A stretch of DNA of 45,432 nt from Halomonas colorata (GTDB taxonomy: Bacteria > Pseudomonadota > Gammaproteobacteria > Pseudomonadales > Halomonadaceae): positions 1-45,432 of the forward strand of contig NZ_JABUZA010000039.1 in NCBI RefSeq assembly GCF_014897985.1, written 5' to 3'. The notes beneath the pieces are model-generated. The model had not been told where the DNA came from, ran no database searches, and worked only from the letters and a program-made list of their open reading frames with translations. Made by a program: the position numbers and the translations under genes. Below, piece by piece: positions 6,633-14,334 of the stretch; within the stretch, counting starts at the first letter, position 1; each line of letters opens with the position of its first letter.

Positions 6633-8432
6633 ATGAGTAAGCAGCTGGTAGGTGATTTTTTAGTCCAACGATTAGGTGAGTGGGGCGTAAAACGCATATT
6701 TGGTTATTCGGGAGATGGCAGCAACGGCATCATGGGGGCGCTGAACCGAGCAGGTGACCAGTTTGAGTTCGTGCAGGCCCGCCATGAGGAAATGGCCGCT
6801 TTTATGGCGTGCGCCCATGCCAAGTTTACCGGAGAGGTCGGCGTCTGTACCGCGACATCAGGACCGGGAGCCATTCACCTGCTCAATGGTCTTTATGACG
6901 CCAAGAAAGATCATCAGCCCGTTGTCGCTATCGTTGGGCAGCAGGCGCGTGCTGCCTTGGGGGGTGAATACCAGCAGGAAGTCGACCTGGTGTCACTATT
7001 TAAGGACGTCGCACATGAATACGTCCACATGGCGACAAGCCCAGCTCAGATCCGCCACCTTGTTGACCGCGCCATACGTATTGCCTTAGCCGAGCGTACC
7101 GTAACGGTTATCATTATTCCCAATGATCTTCAGTCTCAGCCAGCAGTTGAAAAGCCCGCTCATGCTCACGGCACGATACATTCGGGCGTCGGCTACTCTA
7201 GGCCGCGTACGGTTCCGTACGACGATGACCTTCGCCAGGCAGCTCAGGTACTTAACGAGGGGGAGAGAGTAGCGATTCTGGTGGGCGCCGGGGCGCTGAA
7301 TGCGACCGATGAGGTTATTCAGGTCGCTGAAAGGCTGGGAGCCGGTGTCGCTAAAGCGTTGCTGGGCCTTGCCGTGCTTCCCGATGATTTACCTTTCGTT
7401 ACCGGCTCCATTGGGTTATTGGGTACCAATCCAAGCTGGGAGTTGATGGCCAACTGCGACACGCTATTGATGATTGGCTCAAGCTTTCCGTATTCGGAAT
7501 TCTTGCCTGGAGAAGGCCAGGCACGAGGTGTGCAAATCGACATTGATGGTCGCCAGGTAAGCATGCGCTATCCCATGGAAGTAAATCTTGTAGGGGATAG
7601 CGCGGCTACTCTGCAGGCGCTGTTACCCTATTTGGAGCAGAAAACTGATCGTGGCTGGCGTGAAGATATTGAAAAGAGCGTGGGCCAATGGCAGGAGGTG
7701 CTTGAGGAGCGCGCCATGGCGGCGGCTGAGCCGGTCAATCCGCAGCGAGTCTTCTGGGAGCTGTCGCCACGCCTGCCGGATAATTGCATTCTTACCAGTG
7801 ATTCCGGTTCTGCTGCCAACTGGTACGCACGCGATCTCAAACTGCGTCGTGGCATGATGGCATCGCTTTCGGGTGGGCTTGCCACCATGGGGAATGGCGT
7901 CCCCTACGCGATAGCCGCCAAGTTCGCCTACCCCGAGAGGGTGGCTATTGCCCTGGTGGGAGATGGTGCCATGCAGATGAACGGTAATTCGGAGCTAATT
8001 ACCGTTGCCAAGTATTGGCAGCAGTGGGCTGACCCACGCTTGATCGTCATGGTGCTCAATAACCGGGACCTTAATCAGGTTACGTGGGAAATGCGTGTGA
8101 TGGAAGGTGATCCGAAATATGAAGCCTCACAGGATCTTCCCAACTTTCCCTATGCTGAGTATGCCGAGCTCATCGGGCTTAAAGGCATTAAGGTCAGCGA
8201 CCCTGAGACGCTGGGTAATGCCTGGGATTTGGCTTTGAGCGCCGACCGCCCGGTAGTGCTTGAGGTGCTCACTGACCCTGATGTTCCGCCAATTCCGCCG
8301 CATATCAAACCCGAACAGGCAAAGGCCTATATGTCGGCGCTACTGCATGGCGATCCGGATGCTGTGGGTATGATAAAAGCATCATTTCGACAGTTCGCCC
8401 GACAGATAACCCCCAAACTGCGCAAGCATTAA
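6633..8432 (+). CDS. ThDP-dependent enzyme, pyruvate:quinone oxidoreductase (PoxB)-like
   Basis: This 599-residue ThDP enzyme is of the pyruvate oxidase/acetolactate synthase family. The N-terminal PYR domain has the cofactor-activating glutamate (E52 in ARHEEM). A central FAD/nucleotide-type domain spans about 195-340. The C-terminal PP domain has the ThDP/Mg motif from VGDGAMQMNG to VMVLNN (about 443-475). Pyruvate:quinone reductase (E. coli PoxB, 572 aa) decarboxylates pyruvate to acetate and passes electrons to ubiquinone at the membrane. That reading fits best, but other decarboxylases share the fold. A clear GGAGG precedes ATG 6633. It follows, divergently, a Crp/Fnr regulator that may control it. 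The flavodoxin-fold reductase gene comes next. Confidence 0.85.
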   Translation: MSKQLVGDFLVQRLGEWGVKRIFGYSGDGSNGIMGALNRAGDQFEFVQARHEEMAAFMACAHAKFTGEVGVCTATSGPGAIHLLNGLYDAKKDHQPVVAIVGQQARAALGGEYQQEVDLVSLFKDVAHEYVHMATSPAQIRHLVDRAIRIALAERTVTVIIIPNDLQSQPAVEKPAHAHGTIHSGVGYSRPRTVPYDDDLRQAAQVLNEGERVAILVGAGALNATDEVIQVAERLGAGVAKALLGLAVLPDDLPFVTGSIGLLGTNPSWELMANCDTLLMIGSSFPYSEFLPGEGQARGVQIDIDGRQVSMRYPMEVNLVGDSAATLQALLPYLEQKTDRGWREDIEKSVGQWQEVLEERAMAAAEPVNPQRVFWELSPRLPDNCILTSDSGSAANWYARDLKLRRGMMASLSGGLATMGNGVPYAIAAKFAYPERVAIALVGDGAMQMNGNSELITVAKYWQQWADPRLIVMVLNNRDLNQVTWEMRVMEGDPKYEASQDLPNFPYAEYAELIGLKGIKVSDPETLGNAWDLALSADRPVVLEVLTDPDVPPIPPHIKPEQAKAYMSALLHGDPDAVGMIKASFRQFARQITPKLRKH

Positions 8433-8446
8433 CACCTGTCGGCGAA

Positions 8447-8469
8447 GCCGCCTTTATCTACAAGGCGGC
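8447..8469. terminator. Hairpin between the PoxB-like and reductase genes
   Basis: GCCGCCTT (8447-8454) pairs perfectly with AAGGCGGC (8462-8469) around a 7-base loop. No T-run follows, so it may be a weak or Rho-assisted terminator, or a stabilising 3' hairpin, rather than a full stop before the reductase gene. Confidence 0.45.
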
Positions 8470-8529
8470 ATCTACAAGTCGGCATAGCCCAATAGCATGA
8501 ACGCCCTTAACGTGTAGAAGGAGAACCCT

Positions 8530-9141
8530 ATGCCTTTAAAAGCGCTGGCTATCAATTGTACGCTTAAAGCATCACCTGCTGAGTCTTCCTGTGATCGGCT
8601 TATATCCGAGATATTGGCAGAGTTTGCGCGCCATGGTGTTGTTGGTGAGCAGATTCGGGCCGCGGACTTCAATATCAAGCCTGGTGTGACATCTGATGAA
8701 GGTGAGGGCGACGATTGGCCTAAAATACGCAAGCAGATTCTGGATGCCGATATATTCATTTTGGGTAGCCCCATCTGGTTAGGGCATCACTCGAGCATCT
8801 GCCAGCGTGTACTTGAACGGCTTGATGCTTTTCTTGAGGAAACGGATGATCAGGGACGAATGGTCTCTTATGGCCGTGTCGCGGGTGTGGCGGTAGTAGG
8901 TAATGAGGATGGTGCCCATCACATCGTCGCCGAACTCTTCCAGGGCTTGAACGACGTTGGTTTTACCATACCTGCGAATGCCTGTACCTATTGGGTGGGT
9001 GAAGCCATGCAGGGGGACGACTACAAAGATTTAGACCAAGCACCAGAAACCACGCAGAGCGCGACGAAAGCGCTAGCACTTAACTGCACCCACTTGGCCA
9101 CGTTATTAAAGCAAAGCCAGTATCCTGAGCAAGAGAGCTAG
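8530..9141 (+). CDS. Flavodoxin-fold NADPH-dependent FMN reductase
   Basis: This 203-residue cytoplasmic protein has the flavodoxin-like fold of the NADPH-dependent FMN reductase / WrbA group. The first strand and phosphate loop are INCTLKASPAESS (residues 8-20). The flavin-contacting segment is FILGSPIWLG (near 76-85), followed by VVGNEDGAHH (near 121-130). Members reduce quinones or flavins using NAD(P)H. A good AAGGAG precedes ATG 8530. It lies 97 bases after the PoxB-like gene, so a shared role in quinone or redox stress is possible, but no substrate can be named. Confidence 0.85.
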   Translation: MPLKALAINCTLKASPAESSCDRLISEILAEFARHGVVGEQIRAADFNIKPGVTSDEGEGDDWPKIRKQILDADIFILGSPIWLGHHSSICQRVLERLDAFLEETDDQGRMVSYGRVAGVAVVGNEDGAHHIVAELFQGLNDVGFTIPANACTYWVGEAMQGDDYKDLDQAPETTQSATKALALNCTHLATLLKQSQYPEQES

Positions 9142-9176
9142 TCCTTCAAAGAACTGTTGATGTTTCATTCACTGAT

Positions 9177-9232
9177 CTGTTTGTACGAACCTGTTTATAC
9201 GAACCACTTTGTAAGAATCTGTTTGTACGGAC
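9177..9232. repeat. Four tandem 14-bp near-palindromic units
   Basis: The units are CTGTTTGTACGAAC (9177-9190), CTGTTTATACGAAC (9191-9204), CACTTTGTAAGAAT (9205-9218) and CTGTTTGTACGGAC (9219-9232), directly abutting. The core GTTTGTACGAAC is its own reverse complement except for one mismatched pair, so each unit is a small palindrome. A regular array of palindromes looks like a co-operative operator. It lies about 35 bases after the reductase stop and 150 bases before the second zinc-ribbon gene. Confidence 0.75.
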
Positions 9233-9267
9233 CTAGTTCCACGGGCTGAGCCGTAAAGGAGGCTTGG

Positions 9268-9303
9268 ATGGGTAATTTTATAGCTGAGTATGCAGCAAGC
9301 TGA
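9268..9303 (+). CDS. Possible 11-codon leader peptide or gene remnant
   Basis: A near-ideal Shine-Dalgarno sequence (AAAGGAGG, 9255-9262) sits 5 bases ahead of ATG 9268. The frame reads MGNFIAEYAAS and stops. It could be a short leader, a tiny membrane-active peptide or the stub of a decayed gene. The evidence is the initiation signal only. Confidence 0.3.
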   Translation: MGNFIAEYAAS

Positions 9304-9385
9304 CTATACGCAGTTATTTTTGTTATCAGCTAAGCTATAGGTATGCATGGCATGATGCTTTGCATACAACAAGGAGAAATTTTAA

Positions 9386-9592
9386 ATGGCATTTCCGAAA
9401 CGATGTGCCCAGTGCGGCAGCGAAGATTTCCGTTTTCCTGGTAACACCGATGAAGATGAAACTATTTACTGCAATTCCTGTAATGCTGTGGTGGGCGATA
9501 AGAAAGAACTAGCAAAAGAGGAGGTCGATGATGAAGGTGAGGGCGACCATCAAGTGGAGTCGCTGCTTAGATCGTTAAGTGGTAAGAAATAG
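9386..9592 (+). CDS. Acidic zinc-ribbon protein (68 aa)
   Basis: A zinc ribbon is formed by C7/C10 (CAQCGSED) and C29/C32 (CNSCNAVVG), followed by an acidic stretch (EEVDDEGEGD) and a short basic end. An AAGGAG ribosome-binding site lies upstream of ATG 9386. The knuckle positions and acidic tail mirror the protein at 4973-5191, although loop sequences differ. The 14-bp repeat array lies upstream and may control it. Its function is unknown; the ribbon could bind nucleic acid or another protein. Confidence 0.75.
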   Translation: MAFPKRCAQCGSEDFRFPGNTDEDETIYCNSCNAVVGDKKELAKEEVDDEGEGDHQVESLLRSLSGKK

Positions 9593-9622
9593 TCGCATCG
9601 TTCTGTTTCTGCATTATTACCG

Positions 9623-9655
9623 TCCACCAGTCCGTGTTGCGCTAAGACTGGTGGA
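9623..9655. terminator. Hairpin between convergent small genes
   Basis: TCCACCAGTC (9623-9632) pairs perfectly with GACTGGTGGA (9646-9655) around a 13-base loop, 30 bases after the zinc-ribbon stop. A few T-rich bases follow. It probably serves the convergent pair as a bidirectional terminator. Confidence 0.55.
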
Positions 9656-9740
9656 TGTTCCTTCGGTGATAGACACCAAATTCATTCTGGCGTCTTTATG
9701 GAGCTTGCTTCGTTACTTAGCGGGCAGGCTGCTTAGCTAC

Positions 9741-9926
9741 TCAACCAGCATATTGTTCGTTAAGTTCATTCACCATTTCATCTGCTTCAGGCTTGGTCGT
9801 GCAGCGTTTACGTACTAGCTCACCATCTCGTTGATCAGCGTCACGCATATCCACTACCCACCACTCTGGCTGTGCGTCAATTTCTATGCCTTCCTGAACT
9901 GCTCTGTAAACTATAAACGTCGCCAT
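9741..9926 (-). CDS. Small conserved-looking hypothetical protein (61 aa)
   Basis: This is a 61-residue soluble protein with alternating hydrophobic strands (ATFIVYRAV, PEWWVVDMRD) and a helical acidic end (KPEADEMVNELNEQYAG), compatible with a small alpha/beta fold. An AAGGAGAGG ribosome-binding site precedes ATG 9926 at good spacing. No family is recognised. The opposite-strand frame at 9579-9818 overlaps it and has no initiation signal, so this strand is preferred. Confidence 0.6.
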   Translation of the reverse strand: MATFIVYRAVQEGIEIDAQPEWWVVDMRDADQRDGELVRKRCTTKPEADEMVNELNEQYAG

Positions 9927-10146
9927 TATCCTCTCCTTGGTTTGTCAATCCGGTTGATTAATCCTTTTATAACGTAGCTTATGAAGCACGGGTTGAGTAC
10001 CAAGCCTGCAGCTAACCAGTCGATTTTAAAAAACTTCTTAACATGTATTAGGCGTCTGACTGCGAGCTTGGAAATAACTACCCGGCGGTGCTAGCTTAAA
10101 ATGGAGCTGGCGGCTCATGGTCTATTAATGAGAGGGAGAGAAAGGT

Positions 10147-10728
10147 ATGGATAACCACACGCAAGGCCTTACAGGCAACGGATTGGACGTTATCAACATT
10201 TTAACGACCGATCATCAAGAGATGTTGGAGTTATTAACCCAGGTAGAAAACACTAACGACCCCAAGCAGCGCCGGGATTTAATAGATACCGCGATTGCTG
10301 AAGTGATGCGTCATGCGGTAGCCGAGGAAATGTATGTGTACCCCGCCATGGAGAAACATATACCTAATGGCCATGATGAAGTTGGACATGACAAGAAAGA
10401 GCATGATGAGTTGGTCAAGGTCATGAAAAAGCTAGAGGACGTTGATGCCTCTGATCCTTCTTTTATGACGCTTACTAAAGAGATGGAAAAACAGCTCCGC
10501 CATCACATCGATGATGAAGAATCCGACCAGTTTCCCAAGCTACGCACCCATATTCCTGGCAATGAGCTTATCAACCTGGGTGAAAAAGTCGACAATGCCA
10601 AGAAGCTGGCGCCGACACGCCCACATCCTAGCGCGCCTCATTCAGAGCTATTCCATAAGAGCGTTGGGCCTGGGGTAGGAATGATTGATAGGCTCCTGGA
10701 TAAGCTTCAAGGGCGTCATACCGGTTAA
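10147..10728 (+). CDS. Hemerythrin HHE domain protein
   Basis: This 193-residue cytoplasmic protein is a four-helix bundle whose His/Glu residues fit a di-iron hemerythrin site. Candidate ligands are DHQEM (helix 1), RHAVAEEMYVYP (helix 2), DKKEHDEL (helix 3) and RHHIDDEESDQFP (helix 4). HHE proteins bind O2 or NO, or handle iron and oxidative stress. A 60-residue Pro/His-containing C-terminal tail extends beyond the domain. The GAGAGGGAGAG region before ATG 10147 supplies the ribosome-binding site. It stands alone between small stress-type genes and its own terminator. Confidence 0.88.
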   Translation: MDNHTQGLTGNGLDVINILTTDHQEMLELLTQVENTNDPKQRRDLIDTAIAEVMRHAVAEEMYVYPAMEKHIPNGHDEVGHDKKEHDELVKVMKKLEDVDASDPSFMTLTKEMEKQLRHHIDDEESDQFPKLRTHIPGNELINLGEKVDNAKKLAPTRPHPSAPHSELFHKSVGPGVGMIDRLLDKLQGRHTG

Positions 10729-10752
10729 TACTTCCTAAGAGAGCGCTTCTAT

Positions 10753-10781
10753 AGCCCCATGGATCATTCCCTGGGGCTTTT
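10753..10781 (+). terminator. Terminator after the hemerythrin gene
   Basis: AGCCCCA (10753-10759) pairs with TGGGGCT (10772-10778), followed by TTTTA. The stem is GC-rich, the loop is 12 bases and the T-run is short. Confidence 0.65.
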
Positions 10782-10905
10782 ATGTGTCTATCGTCTTAAT
10801 GGCAATGCCTCAGGGAGAGTGACGTGCTTTCCACTTGTCGCATTGAATTGTTAACCGTTATACGGCATAACAAGGCGGCAGAAATTTCCTTTTCAGAGAT
10901 TGACT

Positions 10906-11910
10906 ATGTCGATGTTTTTTAAGCGTCTTAACGAAGTGTCTTCGCCTACTATTGGGCTTGGCTGTATGAACCTGTCTCATGGTTATGGCCAGCATGTGCC
11001 GGAGATAGATGCCCTGCGTGCATTGCATGAAGCGTTTGAAATGGGATATCGACATTTTGATACCGCAACGCTGTATGGCGCCACGGCTAATGAACGCCTG
11101 CTCGGCAATGCCTTAAAAAATAAACGCCAAGAGCTGTTATTGGCTAGTAAGTGCGGTTTGGCCATTGAGGCTGATAGTGGAAAGCGGGTTATTAATGGGC
11201 GCCCGGAAATATTGCGCCAACAGTGTGAGGAAAGCCTTGCGCGTTTAAAGACCGATCATATCGATATCTATTACCTGCACCGGCTAGACCGCGAAGTGCC
11301 TGTTGAAGAGAGCGTCGGCGCGTTGGGTAAGCTGGTCGACGAAGGTAAGATTGGCGGCGTGGGGCTGTCTGAGGTGTCAGCACAGACTCTTCATCAAGCG
11401 CATAAAGAGTATTCGATAGCAGCAGTGCAGTCGGAGTACTCGCTCTGGACACGTAACCCGGAAATTGCGCTGATTGATGCCTGCCAAGAGCTTGATGTGG
11501 CTTTGGTGGCATTTAGCCCGCTTGGGCGTGGCTTTTTGACGGGTGCTATTCAGGCCGATACGGTGTTTGGCGAAGGTGATATGCGGGCTAATATGCCACG
11601 CTTTAATGCTGACAATCTGGCTAAGAACTTAGCGGTATTCTCACGCTTTCAGTCGCTCGCCCAATCGCTTGAAGTTACTCCCGCTCAATTGGCACTGGCC
11701 TGGGTAAAAGCCCAAGGTAGTCATATCGTTCCTATCCCCGGGACTTGCTCAGTCGCCCATATGCGTGAAAATCTGGCAGCTGATAGTCTGACACTAGACA
11801 GTAACCTCCTCCGTGAGCTCAATTCGATGATGACGCCTGATCAAATAGCGGGGGAGCGGTACAGTGCGGCGCAGCAAGTGGATATCGATACTGAGGAATT
11901 TAATCAGTAA
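10906..11910 (+). CDS. Aldo/keto reductase
   Basis: This 334-residue NADPH-dependent oxidoreductase is a TIM barrel. The catalytic tetrad is visible: Asp and Tyr in FDTATLYG (near residue 50), Lys in LLASKCG (near 80) and His in YYLHRLD (near 122). Late cofactor residues fall around PIPGTCSVAHMRENL. Such enzymes reduce aldehydes or ketones in the cytoplasm; the substrate is unknown. ATG 10906 is preferred over TTG 10900 because AGAG lies 7 bases ahead. It is a stand-alone gene with no operon partner. Confidence 0.9.
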   Translation: MSMFFKRLNEVSSPTIGLGCMNLSHGYGQHVPEIDALRALHEAFEMGYRHFDTATLYGATANERLLGNALKNKRQELLLASKCGLAIEADSGKRVINGRPEILRQQCEESLARLKTDHIDIYYLHRLDREVPVEESVGALGKLVDEGKIGGVGLSEVSAQTLHQAHKEYSIAAVQSEYSLWTRNPEIALIDACQELDVALVAFSPLGRGFLTGAIQADTVFGEGDMRANMPRFNADNLAKNLAVFSRFQSLAQSLEVTPAQLALAWVKAQGSHIVPIPGTCSVAHMRENLAADSLTLDSNLLRELNSMMTPDQIAGERYSAAQQVDIDTEEFNQ

Positions 11911-12034
11911 GCAAAGCGCTGGGAATGCCTTTTTAATTGCATGGTTTGGCTAGTGCAGCTATTGCTTTCAGCAACCTTTGAGCTAGCATTCAGCAAAAGG
12001 TTGGCTATCGCCAGCCTGGTTCAGGAAAGCCGAC

Positions 12035-12193
12035 ATGATCAAAGGTTTTATCATCTGTTTTGCAGTGCTTTTTGTGCAACTCGCAGTACTGCATGTCGTT
12101 GATGCCAGGTTATACACTGCGCAGGATATTCGGCACACCGCGAGTACAGTGGTTACTCCGGCGAAAAATGATGACGAAGAAATAGAAAGCTAA
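12035..12193 (+). CDS. Small membrane protein (52 aa)
   Basis: A 53-codon frame (MIKGFIICFAVLFVQLAVLH at the start) encodes one N-terminal transmembrane helix or uncleaved signal anchor. A polar, acidic C-terminus (AKNDDEEIES) follows. AGGAAAG lies about 6 bases ahead of ATG 12035, and a strong hairpin starts 6 bases after the stop. Both flanks fit a real gene. No family is recognised; it occupies most of the gap between the aldo/keto reductase and the hydrolase. Confidence 0.5.
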   Translation: MIKGFIICFAVLFVQLAVLHVVDARLYTAQDIRHTASTVVTPAKNDDEEIES

Positions 12194-12198
12194 AAGAC

Positions 12199-12229
12199 GC
12201 CACTGGCGATAAGAACCATCGCCAGTGGC
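12199..12229. terminator. Bidirectional terminator hairpin
   Basis: GCCACTGGCGAT (12199-12210) and ATCGCCAGTGGC (12218-12229) form a perfect 12-bp stem with a 7-base loop between the convergent small membrane protein and hydrolase genes. The flanking T-runs are short on both sides. Confidence 0.7.
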
Positions 12230-12251
12230 GGTTTACGTTACTGCAACACCA

Positions 12252-13010
12252 TTATTCCAATACGCTGTTTAGCCATTGAGTAAACGAGGCCCAGGAACGC
12301 TCGTCCGCTCGCGCCTGGTAGCGGTCGCTGCCGAATACGCTGAATGCATGGGGGGCGCCTGAATAAATATTTACTTCATACGCTATCTCAGCTGCTTCTA
12401 ACGTGTCCATGAGCGTAGTAACTTCTCCAAGACTGACGCTTTCATCAGCACCCCCATGCGCAATAAAGATCGGCGGCGTGGCTTGCGGGTAGTCTTGCCC
12501 TTCAGGCGTGGCTAGCCCGCCATGAAAGCTTGAGTAGGCTATAACATCATCCGCCTCGCCAGAGCGGGCTATTTCAAGCGCAGCGGCACCTCCAAAGCAG
12601 TAGCCGAGCAATACGGTTGATTCGGCAGCGCCTTGCTCCCGGGCCTGGCTTAAGCCTGCCAGGGTTAATTCACGCATTCGCGCTCTATCTTCATAAAGCT
12701 GGCTGGTAGCCGCTTGTTTGTCTTCGACTGCCTGGGGGCGATTTCCGGCACCGAAAAGGTCAATAGCAAACGCGTCATAACCTTCATTGGCCAGCATATC
12801 GGCTCGCTGGCGCTCATAATCATCCACGCCATCCCAGTCATGAATAATAAGTACCGTGCCTTTTGATTCGTTAACGGCTGAAACGTAATAGCCTTCAAAC
12901 GCTTCATCGTTAACTGTATAAGCAATATCTTCACCCATAGGCGAGAAGGCAAACGCATTTGCGGCGTAACAAGTCAGTACCAACGATGAGAGAGAAAGTG
13001 TTTTAATCAT
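12252..13010 (-). CDS. Dienelactone hydrolase-family alpha/beta hydrolase, exported
   Basis: This is a 252-residue alpha/beta hydrolase of the dienelactone hydrolase family. The triad reads Cys138 in the nucleophile elbow GYCFGG, Asp189 (GGADES) and His221 (APHAFS). A Cys nucleophile is typical of this family. The N-terminus MIKTLSLSSLVLTCYAANAF followed by AFS looks like a signal peptide, so the enzyme is probably periplasmic. That favours ATG 13010, although an AAAGGA before ATG 13046 would support a 12-residue longer form. The natural substrate is unknown. It faces away from the Bax-inhibitor-1 gene. Confidence 0.85.
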   Translation of the reverse strand: MIKTLSLSSLVLTCYAANAFAFSPMGEDIAYTVNDEAFEGYYVSAVNESKGTVLIIHDWDGVDDYERQRADMLANEGYDAFAIDLFGAGNRPQAVEDKQAATSQLYEDRARMRELTLAGLSQAREQGAAESTVLLGYCFGGAAALEIARSGEADDVIAYSSFHGGLATPEGQDYPQATPPIFIAHGGADESVSLGEVTTLMDTLEAAEIAYEVNIYSGAPHAFSVFGSDRYQARADERSWASFTQWLNSVLE

Positions 13011-13173
13011 TGTCAAAGTATCTCGGTCAGTCGAAAAAATAAGCATAGCTGACTATCCTTTCGTTAGAAAAAGGTTGGGTACTTTAGTTTCGGTACGATA
13101 AGGGCTTGCGTCTGGAACTTGGTGACGGCATGCTGGTCTATTGTAAGCAACATTATATGGGGAGCATTAAGAG

Positions 13174-13854
13174 ATGGCTTATAACGACCTGAACACGGCA
13201 CATACGCGATCAAGCGGTGTTGCCAACAGCGTAAGCACCAACAAAGTGCTACGTAACACTTACGCATTACTCGCAATGACACTGCTCTTCTCCGCAGTGA
13301 TGGCAGGCGCATCCGTTGCAATGGGCGTCCAACAAATGAACATATTTGTGTTCTTTATTGGTGCTTATGGCTTGATGTTCCTGGTGCATAAAACGGCTAA
13401 CTCAGCGGCTGGCTTACTGGCCACGTTTGCCTTTACCGGTTTTATGGGGTTCACGTTAGGTCCGATTATTTCAGCCTATTTGACGCTGCCCAATGGCGGC
13501 GCGCTGATCATGAATGCATTGGCGATGACAGGCATTACGTTCTTCGGCCTTTCAGCAGTGGCGTTAACCACGAAAAAAGATTTCAGCTTCCTGGGTAACT
13601 TCCTGATGGCTGGCGCGATCGTTTTGATCCTGGCCATGGTCGCTGGTTTAATCTTCAACATCCCGGCACTTTCATTGATGGTATCGGCTGGTTTTGTGCT
13701 GTTCGCATCAGCTGCGATTCTTTATCAGACCAGTGAGATCATTCACCGCGCCGGTGAAACGAACTACATTTTGGCTACTGTGACGCTGTATGTCTCTATC
13801 TATAACTTGTTTGTAAGCCTGCTGTCTATCCTGGGTATTATGAGCAACGACTAA
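13174..13854 (+). CDS. Bax inhibitor-1 / YccA-family membrane protein
   Basis: This 226-residue inner-membrane protein has about seven hydrophobic helices starting at residue 28. It ends with the family's acidic pore region (TSEIIHRAGETNYILATVTLY). Family members conduct calcium or protons, and E. coli YccA modulates the FtsH protease. A GGGGAG lies upstream of ATG 13174, and a strong terminator follows at 13880. It is monocistronic and divergent from the hydrolase. Confidence 0.9.
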   Translation: MAYNDLNTAHTRSSGVANSVSTNKVLRNTYALLAMTLLFSAVMAGASVAMGVQQMNIFVFFIGAYGLMFLVHKTANSAAGLLATFAFTGFMGFTLGPIISAYLTLPNGGALIMNALAMTGITFFGLSAVALTTKKDFSFLGNFLMAGAIVLILAMVAGLIFNIPALSLMVSAGFVLFASAAILYQTSEIIHRAGETNYILATVTLYVSIYNLFVSLLSILGIMSND

Positions 13855-13879
13855 TTGCGATTAGCGGTTAGTAAACGGG

Positions 13880-13910
13880 CAGACCCTACTTGTAGGGTCT
13901 GTCTTTTTTT
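13880..13910 (+). terminator. Rho-independent terminator between the Bax-inhibitor gene and tusD
   Basis: CAGACCCTAC (13880-13889) and GTAGGGTCTG (13892-13901) form a long stem whose innermost pairs open to a small loop. A seven-T run (13904-13910) follows. It ends just 25 bases before the tusD start. Confidence 0.9.
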
Positions 13911-13935
13911 GGCTACCGGATTCGGATTTAACGCA

Positions 13936-14325
13936 ATGGAGTATGGTTTGTTGGTGATGGGTGCGCCGTATACCAGTCAAGCGCCTCACTCTGCTTTGCG
14001 CTTTGCTCAAGCAGTCATCGCTCAAGGGCACCGTTTGGCGGGGGTGTTCTTTTATCACGAAGGCGTCCATAACGCCTCATCTCTTATGACCCCCCCACAG
14101 GATGAACTTAACCTGCGTGATGCGTGGGTTGAGCTTCATCACTTACACAATGTTGCGCTGGATGTATGCATTGCCGCAGCCCTCAGGCGTGGGCTTCTCA
14201 GCGAAGCAGAAGCGCAGCGCCACGGCAAAACATCGTTTAATCTGGAAGCGCCATTTGAATTAACGGGGCTTGGCCAACTACTCACCTTGCAGAAGCGCTG
14301 TGATCGGCTCATCACGTTTGCTTAA
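13936..14325 (+). CDS. tusD: Sulfurtransferase complex subunit TusD
   Basis: TusD is the sulfur-accepting subunit of the TusBCD hexamer, which passes persulfide sulfur from TusA to TusE for 2-thiolation of tRNA wobble uridines by MnmA. This 129-residue DsrE-fold protein starts MEYGLLVMGAPYTSQAPHSA, close to the E. coli protein in length and pattern. FFYHEGVHNAS is conserved. The position of the active Cys in E. coli TusD (Cys78) is not obvious here; the only Cys residues in the second half are in LDVCIAAALRRG (likely) and KRCDRL. ATG 13936 is chosen because the open frame further upstream runs through a terminator. Confidence 0.87.
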   Translation: MEYGLLVMGAPYTSQAPHSALRFAQAVIAQGHRLAGVFFYHEGVHNASSLMTPPQDELNLRDAWVELHHLHNVALDVCIAAALRRGLLSEAEAQRHGKTSFNLEAPFELTGLGQLLTLQKRCDRLITFA

Positions 14326-14334
14326 GAGGGCATA

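Noticed and set aside
9177..9232. CRISPR-like array
   Set aside because: The 14-bp units abut with no spacers, are too short and vary; there are no cas genes.
9579..9818. 79-codon + strand frame overlapping the zinc-ribbon end
   Set aside because: It lacks an initiation signal and lies antisense to a better small gene; the hairpin at 9623 sits inside it.
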